From Orientallactaga sibirica (taxonomy: Eukaryota > Chordata > Mammalia > Rodentia > Dipodidae), in the NCBI GenBank assembly GCA_036365145.1, contig JAEOAD010000045.1:18951501-19015500 (forward strand): a DNA stretch of 64,000 nt. The letters run 5' to 3'. Below the pieces are notes generated by a model. The model was not told the origin of the DNA. It saw only the letters and a list, made by a program, of their open reading frames with translations, and did not search any database. The position numbers and the translations under genes were made by a program. How positions within the stretch are numbered: position 1 is the stretch's first letter; every line of letters starts with the position of its first letter. Positions 1-12,699 of this stretch are shown here, in pieces.

Positions 1-167
1 GTGGGTGACTGTAGCTCATTTCACAAGTTTGAAATCCAAGCTGCCCAGGGAAGGAACTTTCTCAATAGTCATCACCCAGTGAACAACAGATCAGAAAGAC
101 TTTAAGCCTAGTCTTTGTGTTACAATGCCAGTGCCTTTCATGGACCTTCCTTCCCCTTTCTTTTTCT

Positions 168-222
168 TTCTTTCTTCCTTCCTTCCTTCCTTCCTTCCTT
201 CCTTCCTTCCTTCCTTCCTTCC
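168..222. repeat. (TTCC)n microsatellite
   Basis: About 14 uninterrupted TTCC units, flanked by CT-rich sequence and then a reversed tRNA SINE. It probably grew from the SINE's CT/A-tail region. Confidence 0.9.
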
Positions 223-251
223 TTTCTCTCTCTCTCTTTCTTTCTCTTTTT

Positions 252-1925
252 TTATTTTATTTTATTGAGAGAGACAGAGAGGGAGAGGGAGACAGATAGA
301 GATGGGCGCACCAGCAGTCTCTCAGCTGCTGTGAATGAAATCCAGATGCATGCCCCTTTGTGGGCAAGTGCGGCATTGCGCCCTTGCGTCACTGCATCTG
401 GCTAAACGTGGAGATTGGAACCGCTGGAGATTGGAACTGGGTTCTTAGGCTTAGGAGGCAGGCGCCTTAACCACTAAGCCATCTCTCCAGCCCTTTTTTG
501 GTTTTTTGAAGTAGGGTCTCAACTCTAGCTCAGGCTGACCTGGAATTCACTATGTAGTCTCAGGGTGGCCTTGAACTCATGGCAATCCTCCTACCTCTGC
601 CTCCCAAGTGCTGGGATTAAAGGTGTGTGCCACCACGCCTGGATCCTTTTTCATTTTTTAAAAATTAAAATTTTTTATTTTTTTATTTTTTGAGGTAGGG
701 TCTTGCTCTAGCCCAGGCTGACCTGGAATTCACTATGTTGCCTCAGGCTGGCCTCGAACTCACAGTGACCCTCCTACCTTGACCTCCCAAGTGCTGGAAT
801 TAAAGCTGTCCATCTACTTTTTGTGTCTAGCTTTACATGGGTGCCGCAGAATTGACTAACCACTAAGTGATTTCCGCAGCCCTCCTCCTTGCATTTTTAA
901 AAATTTTATTTATTTAGTTGAGAGAGAGCAAGGGGTGAACTGCTGCAAATGAACTCTAGAAGCATGTGCTACTTTATGCATCTAGCTTTATGTGAGAACT
1001 AGGGGATTGAACCCAGGCTGTCAGACTTTGCCAGCAAGTGCTTTTAACTGCTGAGCCATCTCCATGGTCCCCTCCTTATTATTATTTTGTTGGTTTTTGT
1101 TTTGAGGTAGGTTCTCACTCTAGCCCAGGCTGTCCTGGAGTTTACTCTATAGTCTCAGGGTGGCCTCGAACTCACAGAACTCACAGTGATCCTCCTACCT
1201 CTGCCTCCCAAGTGCTGAGATTAAATGTGTGTGCTTCCATGCCTGACCCTGCCTTGATATTTTTTTATTTTTACTTTATTTTTATTTTTTATTATTTTGG
1301 TTTTCTGAGGTAGGGTCTCACTCTAGCTCAGGCTGACCTGGAATTCCCTATGTAGTCTCAGGGTGGCCTCTAACTCATGGTGATCCTCCTACCTCTACCT
1401 CCTGAGTGCTGGGATTAAAGGTTTATGCCGCCACACCCAGCTTTTAAAAATTTTTATTTTTATTTATTTATTTGGGAGAGAGAGAAATAGGCAGAGAGAG
1501 ACAGAGAGAGAAAGAATGGGCATGCCAGGGCCTCCAGCCACTGCAAATGAACTCCCGATGCATGCGCCTCCTTGTTCATCTGGCTTATGTGGGTCCTGGG
1601 GAATTGAACCTGAGTCCTTGGGCTTTGCAGGCAAGTGCCTTAACCACTAAGCCATCTCTCCAGCCCCCTCCTTGATTTTTTGTTGTTGTTGTTTTTGTTT
1701 TCTGAGGTAGGGTCTCACTCTAGCTCAGGCTGACCTGGAATTCACTATGTAGTCTCAGGGTGGCCTCGAACTCACAGTTATCCTTTTACCTCTGCCTCCC
1801 AAGTTCTGGGCTTAAAGGCGTGTGCCACCATGCCCAGCTTCCCCTCCTTGATTTTTGTTTGTTTTGTTTTGTTTTGTTTTTTGAGGTAGGGTCTCTGTAG
1901 CTCAGGCTGTCCTGGAATTCACTCC
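252..1925 (-). repeat. SINE cluster in CLTB intron 1
   Basis: All copies are antisense. tRNA-derived SINEs: 252-494 (long variant), 815-881 (3' piece), 897-1071, 1443-1668. B1-like: 495-645, 680-812, 1082-1247, 1285-1442, 1681-1840, 1857-1925 (5'-truncated). tRNA SINEs end ...AAGCCATCTCTCCAGCCC (the reversed tRNA head). B1s end ...CCACCACGCCCGGCT-like. Confidence 0.85.
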
Positions 1926-1939
1926 ATTCTTGATTTTTA

Positions 1940-3230
1940 AACAGTCATTTGTTCATTCATTTTTTTCAATTCACCTTCTTTGAGGACCAGGCCCTGTGCT
2001 GGGCAGTGGATAAAGAAGCAAATCCAATGGGATGTTTGCTCCCAGTTTGTTTCTGATAGGGAAATCTAGAAAGAGGCCCAGGATGAGAAGGACTTGGATT
2101 TGAGGATAGATCAGTTTTCCAACACTTGCGTGGCTGAGAAGGGAAGATCCTAAATTCAAGACCAGTATGGGCCACATATTGAGACCCTTCAAAAGAAAAG
2201 AGCTAACAATTTTTCTTCCTGTGTAAAGAAACCTTCTGAGAGCTTTACAAGGATTAACCCACTTAACCATCCCAACAATCTAGAATACAATTTCTTTCAT
2301 TGTCTTCATTTTTACACAAGGGGGCTTGTTGTTGCATAGCTTGAATCTAGGCACATCACTGGTCTTGCTCGTGGTGGAGAAGGCGGACCCAGCTTAGGCA
2401 GACTTCACATCATGAGCCTGGGACAGGCCACCTCCACTTCTAGGGGAGACAGGTGCTGTGGAATTCCGAGGTGCTATCGCCTGTAGATGTGTGGAGGGGG
2501 GAGCTCCAGGAGCTAGGAGGACGGCATACCCAGACTATAGGAAGCACTGGAAGACCTGGAGTTCATTTTCTTGCTTTTCCTAAGTGGATGACCTTGGGCA
2601 AGTCAATTCACCTTTCTGAGCCTGTTTTCTCATTGGTAAAATGAGGATTTAAGGTCTTGCCCTCTTGTCCCCACAGGACTGTTGAAAAGTGCCCTGAAGC
2701 TCTGGAAGCTTTTTTTTTTTTCTTTCAATCACTGATTGGCTCACTAAATGAGCTGAGAGGTGGCTTGTATGTGCAGGGCAGGAGGGGAGAGGAAAGGGAA
2801 GGGGAGGGGAGGGGAGAAAAGGAGAGGAGTGAACAAAGTCTCTGGTCTTGAGAAGGCAGACTTATTACGAGACAAGCTGGGATGGTAGCTCAGTGGTGGA
2901 GTGCTTGCTTAGCATGCACAAGACCCTAAGTACCATCTCTGTTGTGGGGATGAAGATGAGGAGGGGACACATGTCTTATAGGGGAGATAAACACACACAG
3001 ATCTTGCAACACAGAGCAACGTTGGTTCCTACAGCTACTTTGTGGTGAGGATGTTCACACCCAGCAATTCAGAATCAGTCCTAGCTCCACCACCTGCTTG
3101 CTGGATGACCTTGGCACTTTGGGGCTATAGTTTCCTTACCTATAAAACAAGGACAATAAAATACTTTATGCAGAATTGTAAAGGCCAAAGACAACTCTTT
3201 AACTGTAAGTGCTCTAGAATCATAATTTTA
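1940..3230. repeat. Ancient MIR and L2 relics
   Basis: MIR: about 2225-2385 (-), 2535-2690 (+, with GATGACCTTGGGCAAGTCAA and TCATTGGTAAAATGAGG) and 3066-3200 (+, with GGATGACCTTGGCA). L2-like: about 1945-2075 (-like orientation uncertain, GGCCCTGTGCTGGGCA). The rest of 1926-2875 is single-copy intron, with a purine-rich GGGGA stretch at 2770-2830. Confidence 0.6.
2876..2945 (+). repeat. ID-like SINE
   Basis: GATGGTAGCTCAGTGGTGGA with AGCATGCACAAGACCCTAAG is the tRNA-Ala-derived ID head with recognisable A and B boxes. It is diverged. Similar old ID-like pieces, by position and strand: 6293-6376 (-), 7604-7676 (-), 10636-10690 (+, partial), 27325-27395 (-), 30728-30795 (-), 34237-34310 (-), 35572-35640 (-), 42846-42925 (+), 44262-44335 (-), 52398-52482 (+). 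Confidence 0.7.
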
Positions 3231-3411
3231 GGTCAGTGTGTAATATAAGGGCAGAGAAAAGTCAAAGAGGGTCTAGTTGGAAAGAAAGGGTTCAGTGGTG
3301 GGGGATACAGGAAACAAATGAGAGTAGTGTGGGGGATGATGATTAGGGTACAGTGTGTATATATATGGAGGTTGTCAATAAAGTGTATATGCACATATAT
3401 AGATATTTCTT

Positions 3412-4109
3412 TTAAAAGAGAAAATGGATGCTCCAGGGCCTTCAGCCACTGTAAACGAATTCAGACACATGCACCACCTTGTGCATCTGTCTTACATGAG
3501 TCCTGGGCAATCGAACCTGGGTTCTTTGGCTTCTCAGGTAAAAGCATTAATTACTAAGCCATCTCTCCAGCCCTAAAAATATTTTTTTTAATTTATTTGC
3601 AGGTAGAGAGAGATTGAGAGAAGAGATAGAGAGAAAAAGAGAGATAGTGCTAAGGCTTCCAGCCTCTGTAAATGAACTCCAGATGCATGCTGCCACTGTG
3701 CATCTGGCTTTATGTGAGTTCTGGGGAATTGAACTCAGGTTGTTAGGCTTTGTAGTCAAGTGCCTTAACTGCTGAGCCATCTCCAGCCCTGTAAAAAGTT
3801 TTATTTATTTATTTTTTGAGGTAGGGTCTCACTCTAGCTCAGGCTGACCTGGAATTCACTATGTAGTTTCAAGGTGGCCTTGAACTCACTGTGATCCTGC
3901 TACCTCTGCCTCCCAAGTGCTAGGATTAAAGGTGTGAGCCACTATGTGCCCAGCTTCAAAAGTTTTCTTTTTCAAGGTAGGGTCTTGCTCTAACCCAGGC
4001 TGACCTAGAATTCACTATGTAGTCTCAGGGTGGCCTGAAAGTCGCAGCAATCCTCCTACCTGTGTCTCCCGAGTGCTGGGATTAAAGGCATGTGCCACCA
4101 TGTCCAGCT
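3412..4109 (-). repeat. SINE cluster
   Basis: All are antisense: tRNA SINEs 3412-3574 and 3575-3789, then B1 3797-3955 and 3963-4109. Confidence 0.85.
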
Positions 4110-4139
4110 CTAATAAAAAGTTTTAAAAAGTAGGACTGG

Positions 4140-5117
4140 AGGGGACTGGAGAGATGGCTTAGTGGTTAAGGTGTTTGCCTGCAAAGCCAAAGGATCCCAG
4201 TTTGATTCTCCAGGACCCATGTAAGCCAGATATACAAGTGGGCACATGCACCTGGAGTTTGTTTGCAGTGGCTGGAGGCCCTGGTGCACCCATTCTCTCT
4301 TCACCTCTTTCTCTCTCAAATAAATAAATAAAATATATTTTAAAAAATAGGACTGGAGCCAGGTGTGGTGGCGCATGCCTTTAATCCCAGCACTCGGGAG
4401 GCAGAGGTAGGAGGATTGCCATGAGTTCGAGGTCACCCTGAGAATACAGAGTGAATTCCAGGTCAGCCTGGGCTAGAGTGAGACCTCCGAAAACCAAAAA
4501 AATAAAAAAAAAAAATAGGACTGGAGGGCTGGAGAGATGGCTAAGTGGTTAAGACACTTGTCTCTGAAGCCTAAGGATCCAGGTTCGACTCCCACGTGAG
4601 CTAGATGCACATGGTGATGCATGCACACAAGGTCACACATGCTCACAAGCTGGCACACATGTCTGGAGTTGGATTGCAGTGGCTAGAGGCCCTGGTGTGC
4701 CAATTCTCTCTCTCATAAAATAAATAATTTAAAAATATTTTAGCCAGGTGTGGTGGCACACACCATTAATCCCAGCACTCAGGAAGCATAGGTAGGAGAA
4801 TTGCCGTGATTTCAAGGCCATCTTGAGACTACATAGTGAGTTCCAGGTCATCCTGGGCTAGAGTGAAACCCTACCTCAAAAAATAAGAACAACAAACTTA
4901 AATATAGGGCTGGAGAGATGGATCAGTTGTTAAGGTGCTTGCCTGCGAAGCCTAAGGACTCATGTTAGACTCTCCAGGTCCTATGTAAGCCAGAAAGACA
5001 GTGATGCAACCGCATAAGGTCACACATGCACACAAAGGGGTGTATGCATTGTTGTCTGGAGTTCAATTGCAGTGGCTGGTGGCCCTGATATGCCAATTCT
5101 CTCTCTCTCTCTTTCAC

Positions 5118-5151
<34 letters not shown>

Positions 5152-5596
5152 CCAAGACTACATAGTTAATGTCAGCCTGGGCCAGAGTGAGATGCCTTTA
5201 ATCCCCCAGCAGGCTTAGGAGGCAGAGGTAGCCACCCTGAGATCATAGTTAATTCCAGGTCAGCCTGGACCAGAGGCCACACTGAGAGTACATAGTTAAT
5301 GCCAGGTCAGCCTGGGCCAGAATGAGACCCTACCTCAAAAAAACAAAATAAAATGAAATAAAAAAAATAGACAGCATGTCAAACTACCTTCTGTTAGTTT
5401 TGCCTCAAAAATAAAATAAAATAAAATAAAATAAAATAAAATAAAATAAAATAAAATAAAATAAAATAAAAGTAGGGCTGGAGAGATGGCTCAGCAGTTA
5501 AGGCACTTGCCTGCAATGCTTAACAACCTGGGTTTGATTCCCTAGTACCCATGTAAAGCCAGATGCAGAAAGTAGTGCATACATTGGAGTTTGTTA
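4140..5596 (+). repeat. SINE cluster, sense orientation
   Basis: tRNA SINEs: 4140-4340, 4526-4732, 4906-5120, 5476-5596 (3'-truncated). B1: 4357-4515, 4741-4895. 5151-5370 is a rearranged series of B1 pieces in which the same 3' half recurs three times. A pure A run (5119-5150) and an (AAAAT)n array (5401-5472) lie among them. Confidence 0.8.
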
Positions 5597-5937
5597 AAAT
5601 GAATATATATATATTTAGATCAAGCTTTCTGGAGATGATGAGAATGGCAGGACATAGTGTGAAGAGGCACCTGGCCAGAGGCACTTATTCAACCCTGCTC
5701 CTTCACTCCATCTCCTCCCACATCTGTTGACATTTGTACCCGTTTCCCAAAGGCACTTGCCCTATGTGGTCTCTCAGCACTCTGACTATGGGCTTGGGAT
5801 GACTTTTCCCCATTCCTTCCTGATGTCCTTTGTCTCCAGGCAAAAGTGGTCACAGCAGCATTTTGTCCTTCCCTTTTTACCTGGTCTATGTTACAGCATA
5901 CCCACCATGGTTCTTTTTTTTTTTTTTTTTTTTTTTT

Positions 5938-7047
5938 TTAATGAGAGAGAGCAAAAGCAAGAAAGAGAGAAAGAAAGAGAATTGGCACACCAGGGCCTCC
6001 AGTCACTGCAATCAAATTCCAGACACGTGTGCCACTTTGTGTGCATGTACAACCTTGTTCATGCATCACCATGTGAGTCTGGTTTACATGGGATTTGGGG
6101 AGTCGAATATGGGTCCTTAGGCTTTGCAGGCAAGCACCCTAACCACTAAGCCATCTCTCCAGCCCCATGGTCCTCATCTTTAAGGGACTTCCCCTCTCAG
6201 TCTACCAAGATGACATCATTTTCTTTATCTGTGAACTCAAGTGCCCATGTATCTATGAATTCAATAAATAAGCTCACCTCTTCCTCTTCTTCTTGGGTTG
6301 TGCTGATGACTGAACCCAGGGCCTTGTGAATGTTAGGCAGGCACTCTGCCACTGACCTACATAGATCTCCAGCCCCGATAAGTCTTCTTGAAATCCTCTT
6401 ATAGCCAGGCCCTCCTGTTCTGGGTACCATGTGGAGACACACAGCCTTTGTCCTATGAAACTTATTTTCTTGGATGACTGGGGAGGGGGAGACAGAAAGT
6501 AAACATATAAATTAAATAAGCAAGTCATTTCAGATAACAAGTGCTACAGAGATAATAAAATAATCGCCAGGGCTGGGGGTGGCTCAGCAGCAAAGGTGCT
6601 TGGTTGCAAAGTCGGCTAGTCCAAACTTAATTCCCTAGTATGCACTTGCCTGTAAAGCCAAAAAACCCAGGTTCCATTCCCCAGGCCCCACATAAGCCTG
6701 ACACACAAGGTGGTGTATGCATCTGGAATTCATTTGCAGTGACTGAAGGCCCTGGAACACACATTCTCTCTCTCTCTCTCTCTCTGTCTTATTCCATCTC
6801 TTTCTCTCAAAAAAATAATGAGCCCTGATGCACTCATTCTCTCTCTCTCCCCCCATCTTACAAATAATTAATGAAAAAATTTTAAAAACATTTTAAAAAT
6901 ATTTAATTAGCCGGGCATGGTGGCGCATGCCTTTAATCCCAGCACTTGGGAGGCAGAGGTAGGAGGATCGCTGTGAGTTCGAGGCCACCCTGAGACTACA
7001 AAGTTAATTCCAGGTCAGCCTGGCCAGACTGGTGAGACCCTACCTTG

Positions 7048-7084
<37 letters not shown>

Positions 7085-7557
7085 TATTTAATTAATTTGA
7101 GAGAGAGAAAAAATGGGCATGCCAGGGCTTCCAGCCACTGCAAATGAATTCCAGATGCATGCACCCTCTTGTACATCTGGCTTATGTGGGTCCTGGAGAG
7201 TCAAACCAGGATTCTTTGGCTTTGCAGGCAAACGCCTTAACCGCTAAGCCATCTCTCCAGCCCTGAAAATATTTTTTAAAAAAATGAATAGGAGGGCTGG
7301 AGAAATGTCTTAGCAGTTAGGGCGCTTGCCTGCAGAGTCAAAGGACCCACGTTCGATTCCCTACTACCCATGTAAGCCAGATGCACAAGGTGGTGCATGC
7401 ATCTAGAGTTCATCTGCAGTGGCTGAAGGCCCTGGCACACCCATTCTCTTCCTCTTCCTCCCTTCCTCCCTCCTTCCTTCCCTTCTTTTCTCTCACTCTC
7501 TTTCCCTCCCTCTCTCTGCTATCTCACTCAAATAAATAAAGTAAATAAATAAATAAA
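5938..7557. repeat. SINE cluster
   Basis: tRNA SINE 5938-6165 (-, with a 27-T tail at 5912-5938); tRNA SINE pieces 6570-6640 and 6640-6870 (+); B1 6909-7063 (+); (TA)n 7063-7088; tRNA SINE 7087-7263 (-); tRNA SINE 7292-7557 (+). 6377-6565 shows nothing recognisable. Confidence 0.8.
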
Positions 7558-7920
7558 AGAACAGGATATTATCTGATTTAGGCTGTGCAGGGTCATTAGT
7601 TTTGCAATGCTGGGATTGACCCAGGACCTCATGCATGCTAGGCAAGCACTCTGCCATTGAGCTACTTCTCAGCCCAGGTGCATAGGTTATTATGGCTTGT
7701 GGAGAAGGGGCTATAAGGATGGAAGGCAGGGGGGCCAGCAGTGGTCCAGGCCAATGGCAGCAGAGGCTGGGATGGAGGAAAATGGAACTGATCTGACTGA
7801 GGACACATTTTAGACACCATGTTGACAGAGGTTCCTGCTGGACTGGACATGGGATAGGTAGGAGGGACATCAGAGACAAACAGAGGTCAGGCTTCTGAAA
7901 TTGAGTGGACTATGGGCCTT

Positions 7921-8684
7921 TTTCTTTTTCTCTCTTTCCTTCTTTCTTTCTCTCTTTCTTTCTTTCTTTTTTCTTTCTTTCTTTCTTTCTTTCTTTTTGG
8001 TTTTCCAAGGTAGGGTCTTACTGTAGCTCAGGCTGACCTGGAATTCACTCTGTAGTCTCAGGGTGGCCTCGAACTCATGGCAATTCTCCTACCTCTGCCT
8101 CCCAAGTGCTGGGGTTAAAGGTGTGCACCACCACACCTGGCTTTCTTTTCTTTGCTTTTTTTCATTTTCTTTCTTTCTTTTGGGTTTTTCCAGGTAGTGT
8201 TTCACTGTAGCCCAGGCTAACCTGGAATTCACTGTGTAGTCTCAGGTTGGCCTTGAACTCAAAGCAATCCTCCTACCTCTGCCTCCTGAGTGCTGGGATT
8301 AAAGGTGTGTGCCATGGGACCTTTTTCTGAGAAGGGAGAATGTTGGGGGTGGGGAACAAATCTGGGGAGGAAACCATATCAAGCTAAGTATGGGGTGCCT
8401 CTTGGACATCCATTTGTGCAGGCAGACAGAAAACATTCAACACATTTTTCCCCAATTTTGTATTTACTAGACAGAGAGAGAGAGAAAGTGTGGGTGCACC
8501 AGAGCACCTTGCCTCTGTAAACAAACTTCAGATGCATCTGGCTTTACATTGGTACTGGGAAACCAAATGCAGACCAGCAGGCCTTGAAACAAGTATCTTT
8601 AACCTTTGCGCCCTCTTCCCAGCCCCTCAGCACCTGTTTGATAAGAAGTGAGGTGGGGTTGGTGGTGAGATAAATGCTCTCATT

Positions 8685-8727
<43 letters not shown>

Positions 8728-8872
8728 TAGTTTTTCAAGGTAGGGTCTCACTCCATCTCAGGCTGACCTGGAATTAACTATGTAGTCTCAGGGTGGCCTC
8801 GAACTCATGGCGATCCTCCTACCTCTGCCTCCCAAATGCTGGGATTAAAGACATGCGCCACCACGCCCAGCT
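7921..8872 (-). repeat. SINE and microsatellite cluster
   Basis: (CTTT)n 7925-7996 joins B1 7996-8143 (-); B1 8180-8314 (-); tRNA SINE 8468-8625 (-, diverged); (TTTA)n 8685-8728 joins B1 8729-8872 (-). Each simple array sits at the A-tail side of a reversed B1. Confidence 0.8.
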
Positions 8873-9238
8873 TTCTCATTTTATTTGTATTTTTGACTTA
8901 TCTGACCTTGTGGAGGTAACTCTTGGAGCCTGGAGAGAGATAGTTAACAGACACAAACGGGTCATTTCAGACTGACAGAAAGAAGTCCTGTGAAGAAAAG
9001 AAAATGGGTAAGCGCACCTGCGTGCGTGCACGCACACACAGTAACAGTATAGTTCGATTCAGATGGAAACTTCTACAGAGCCAGAGTGGGAGGCTGGTCC
9101 CAGATAGGCTGGCCTATTCTTAGAAGGGGTGGGGTAGCTATCAGTTCAGAAGTTCACCAGCTTCTGTTCTCCATGTTAACAGCCGCAGGAGAAATTTTTC
9201 TGATAAGATATAGTACTGTATAGAAAATAGGCATTAAG

Positions 9239-9456
9239 GGGCTGGAGAGGTGGCTTAGCAGTTAAGGCATTTGTTTGCCTGCAAAGCCAAAGGATCCTGG
9301 TTCGATTCTTCAGGACCCATGTAAGCCAGATGCACAAGGGGGCGCACACATCTGGAGTTCGTTTGCAGTGGCTGGAGGCCCTGGCACTCCCATCTCTCTC
9401 TCTCTCTCTCTCTCTCTGCCTCTTTTTCTCTCTCAAATAAATAAATAAAATATATT
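9239..9456 (+). repeat. tRNA-derived SINE
   Basis: This is a nearly full-length copy: GGGGCTGGAGAGGTGGCTTA head (A box), GGTTCGATTCTTCAGG (B box), the GCCAGATGCACAAG body, a CT-repeat zone, and an AAATAAATAAATAAAA tail. Confidence 0.85.
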
Positions 9457-10343
9457 TAAAAAATAAAACAGGCATTGGGGAGTCCTGGGCCCAAGGGCTG
9501 CCCTGGGCTCACCCTTTCCTCACATGCTCTGCTGTTCTATCTACCTGCTGCTCCCCCCTGGCATGTAAAACTGCTTGTTAAGCTTCTCTCCCAGCCAGAT
9601 ATCTACTGGCTCTGGGATCCTTGCTCACTCAGTTTACTGAGTACCTGCAATGCTGAGTACCATGGTGGGACACAGGGCTCTCAGACACGAGTCCATGGAG
9701 AAAAGACACTAAGAAACAAAGCAGTCATGTCAGAGGAGGACAGAGAACTAAGGTGGGATAGAACGTGGATTCAGAGGCTGTAAGATAGCTAAGGTCCTGC
9801 CCTGGCCATCAGGAGCCTCTGGTCCTGCAGAGGAGAGAAGGCAGTGATGGGGCCATAGGGATGAAACATATCATGTGGAGGAGGGGTGTAGGAAACATCC
9901 CAGATGGCTCCTGGGCTGGAAACTCATGTGATGGAGCAAGATTTCACCTGCTAGAGGAGGGAGGGGATAGCCTGTAGCCAGGACACTAAACAGAGCCAGG
10001 GCGTGAGGCTCTGTGGATCACCACCGGGGCATGGTAGGACTTGAGCTCACATCGTTCTGAAAGAAAGGGGTTCCAGGCTTTATTGATCCAGAAGGTGCTC
10101 CAACTCTGTTCACCTGAGTTCTCAGCCTCCAATGCTTCTGCCTCCAGCTCTGACAACTTTGTCCCCAGATCTTCCAGGCAGTGGGGAGAAGTGGGCAGAG
10201 CCCTACCTGGACTCCAGCCACTATATCATTTCACTGCTCCTGGTCCTACTTTCCTCTCCTGAAAAATGACAATGATAATTATAGCTGCCATCCTCTGATC
10301 CATCATGCTGCAGCAGGCATACTTCTGACTATCTTAAAAAGGG

Positions 10344-10618
10344 CTGGGGGCTGGAGAGATGGCTTAGGGGTTAAGGCGCCTGCCTCCTAAGCCTAAGAAC
10401 GCTGGTTCCAATCTCCAGCAGTTCCAAATCTCCAGGTCCCATGTTTAGCCAGATGCAAAGTGACACAAGGGCGCAATGCCACACTTGCCCACAAGGGGGT
10501 GCACACATCTGGATTTCGTTCACAGCAGCTGAGCCACTGCTGGCGCACCCATTTCTCTCTCTCTCTCCCTCTCTCTCTCTGTGTCTCTCTCCAAAAAAAT
10601 AATAAAAAATAAAAGTAA
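10344..10618 (+). repeat. tRNA-derived SINE, long variant
   Basis: The head is as in other copies, but the body is the variant with GTTTAGCCAGATGCAAAGTG, GGGCGCAATG and CAGCAGCTGAG. Other copies of this variant: 252-494, 14508-14769, 23914-24139, 43576-43803, 43812-44016, 52828-53070 (all -), 59730-59980 and 60526-60790 (+). Confidence 0.85.
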
Positions 10619-10699
10619 AAAGTTAAAAAAAAAAAAAGGGCTGGGATGCAGTTCGATTGGTAGAGGGCATGCCTAGTGTAGCAGACAGCTTCAGGTTCG

Positions 10700-11010
10700 C
10701 TGAGATGAACTTCCAGACCAGGCACAGTTTGAAGCTTACAGATCCAGGGGGAAGTTCCATAATGGCAGAAGAAGCTGGCCTGCTCTTACAGGACCAGCCA
10801 AGAAAGAGAGAGCAAGCCAAAAGCCACACAGCACCTCAGGAACTCCAGCTAGGCAAACTTTGCATATCTTTAGATTGAAATCTCAAACCCACCACCACAC
10901 CCTAAGATCCACCCAGTGACACTGCCTCCAGCCAGGTGGCTGCAAATGTAAACTACAAACTAATAAACCACTGAATATATTGGGGGCCATCTATTCAAAC
11001 TACCACACCT
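10700..11010 (-). mobile_element. Diverged LTR-like element
   Basis: This is weakly similar to the LTR-like family above: GTGACACTGCCTCCAGCCAG, and near the right end TTCAAACTACCACACC. Boundaries are approximate. Confidence 0.4.
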
Positions 11011-11212
11011 AGCATGCATGGCACCCTAGCTTCCTTCAGTTTCCAGCATCATAAACTGTGGGGTGGCCCACACCTGTAACCCAGCACTAAGGAGGATTAG
11101 AAGTTCAAGGTTATCCTTGGTTACATAGCAAACCTGAGTCGGTCCTGCATTACATGAGACCTTGTCTCAATTATAGCCAGAGATCTGAGACATTATCTTG
11201 TTACTATTTCGA

Positions 11213-11430
11213 TTTTTTTTTTCATTTTTTTGAAGTAGGGTCTTTCTCTAGCCCAGGCTGACCTGGAACTAGTCTCAGGCTGGCCTTGAACTCACAGAGA
11301 TCCTTCTCCCTCAGCCTCCCTAGTGCTGGGATTAAAGGCATGTGCCACCATGCCTGGCTAGTATTTACATTTATAATGAGAAAACAGAGACTAGGTGTTA
11401 AAAGTACCTTCTCCCTGGGCTTGATGGTGC

Positions 11431-11461
<31 letters not shown>

Positions 11462-11735
11462 GGTTTTGCAAGGTAGGGTCTCACTCTGGTCCAGGCTGAC
11501 CTGGAATTAGTCTCAGGGTGGCCTCGAACTCTCGGCGATCCTCCTACCTCTGCCTCCCGAGTGCTGGGATTAAAGGCGTGCGCCACCATGCCCGGCTTGA
11601 TGGTGCACATTTTTAATCGTAGTACTCAGGAGGCAGAGGTAGGAGGATCTCTGTGAGTTCAAGGCCAGCCTGAGACTAATTCCAGATCAGCCTGGGCTAC
11701 AGCAAGACCCTACTTCAAAAAACTAGAAAAAAAAA
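11213..11735. repeat. B1 cluster with a B1-in-B1 insertion
   Basis: B1 11213-11360 (-). A plus-strand B1 (about 11414-11735) is interrupted by a young minus-strand B1 at 11433-11596; TTGATGGTGCAC is duplicated exactly at 11421-11432 and 11597-11608. An older SINE-like stretch lies at 11052-11172. Confidence 0.85.
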
Positions 11736-11744
11736 CTTCTCATT

Positions 11745-12340
11745 ATTGGGACAAAATACTTGACCAGGAGCCGATGTAGGAGGATTGCTGTGATTTTGAG
11801 TCCACCGTGAGACTACATAGTGAATTCTAGGACAGCCTGGGGCATAGCGGTACCCTACCTCAAAAGAAAAAAAAAATGGCTGGAGAGATGGCTTGGCTTA
11901 GCGGTTAAGGCATTTGCCTGTGAAGCCTAAGGATGCATATTCAACTCGCCGGGTCTCACATAAGTCAGACGCAAAAGGTGATGCAACTGCATAAGGTTGC
12001 ACATGTGCACAAGGTGGCACACACATCTGGAGTTCTATTGTAGTGGGTGGAGGCCCTAACACACCAAATTCTCTCCTTCCCCCCACCTCGAATAAAAAAG
12101 GGCCAGTCCGTTGGGCTTGCCTCCCGCCCCCCCAAAAAAACTTGACCAGGGACAGGGAAGCTTCACTATGGTTGGGACAGCATGACAGAGCTCACCAGCT
12201 GGGAGGAAGCAACAAGAGTGGGCTCCTCAGCACTGGCAAACTGGGCTTTCCCCAGTGACACGTCTCCTCCAGCAAGGCTCCACCAGCTGGGGATTGAGCG
12301 TGAATGAGGCTTCATCACGAACACATGAGGCTGTGGGGGG
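11745..12340 (-). mobile_element. Solo-LTR-like element split by a B1 and a tRNA SINE
   Basis: The LTR-like sequence stops at CTTGACCAGG (11759-11768) and resumes at the same ten bases (12141-12150), which is a target-site duplication. Between them are a B1 piece (11769-11876) and a tRNA SINE (11877-12135). The right part carries TCTCCTCCAGCAAGGCTCCA, shared with the other copies. Confidence 0.5.
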
Positions 12341-12409
12341 ATAAGTGTATTTTATAGTCAAGCCACCACACTAGGAAATGGCCAGGAACTTTCACTAGAC
12401 ATACGTCTT

Positions 12410-12614
12410 AAAAAAATTTTTTTTTTTAATTTGTAAGCAGAGAGCGAGAGAGAGGGAAGGGAATGGGCACACAAGGGCCTCTTGTCATTGCAAACAGACT
12501 CCAGATGCATGTGCCCCTTTGCGCATCTGGCTTTATGAGGGTACTGGAAAGTCAAACCCAAGCCCAGGCTTTGTAAGCAAGTATCTTAAGCTGTTGAGCC
12601 AACTTTCCAGCCCC
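12410..12614 (-). repeat. tRNA-derived SINE
   Basis: Antisense copy ending CCAACTTTCCAGCCCC, with an A-rich start at the left. Confidence 0.8.
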
Positions 12615-12699
12615 AGAACATACATCTTGTAGCATCGGCATTGTGATTACTACCTGGACAGAATGGCTGCAAAGCCCAGGTTCACCAGGCAAGGTCTAA

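Noticed and set aside
115..405. Low-complexity reading frames over the TTCC array
   Set aside because: They are artefacts of a microsatellite and a reversed SINE.
9239..9330. tRNA-like heads with A and B boxes as real tRNA genes
   Set aside because: Every instance is the head of a SINE with the same body and A-rich tail, and none folds as a complete tRNA.
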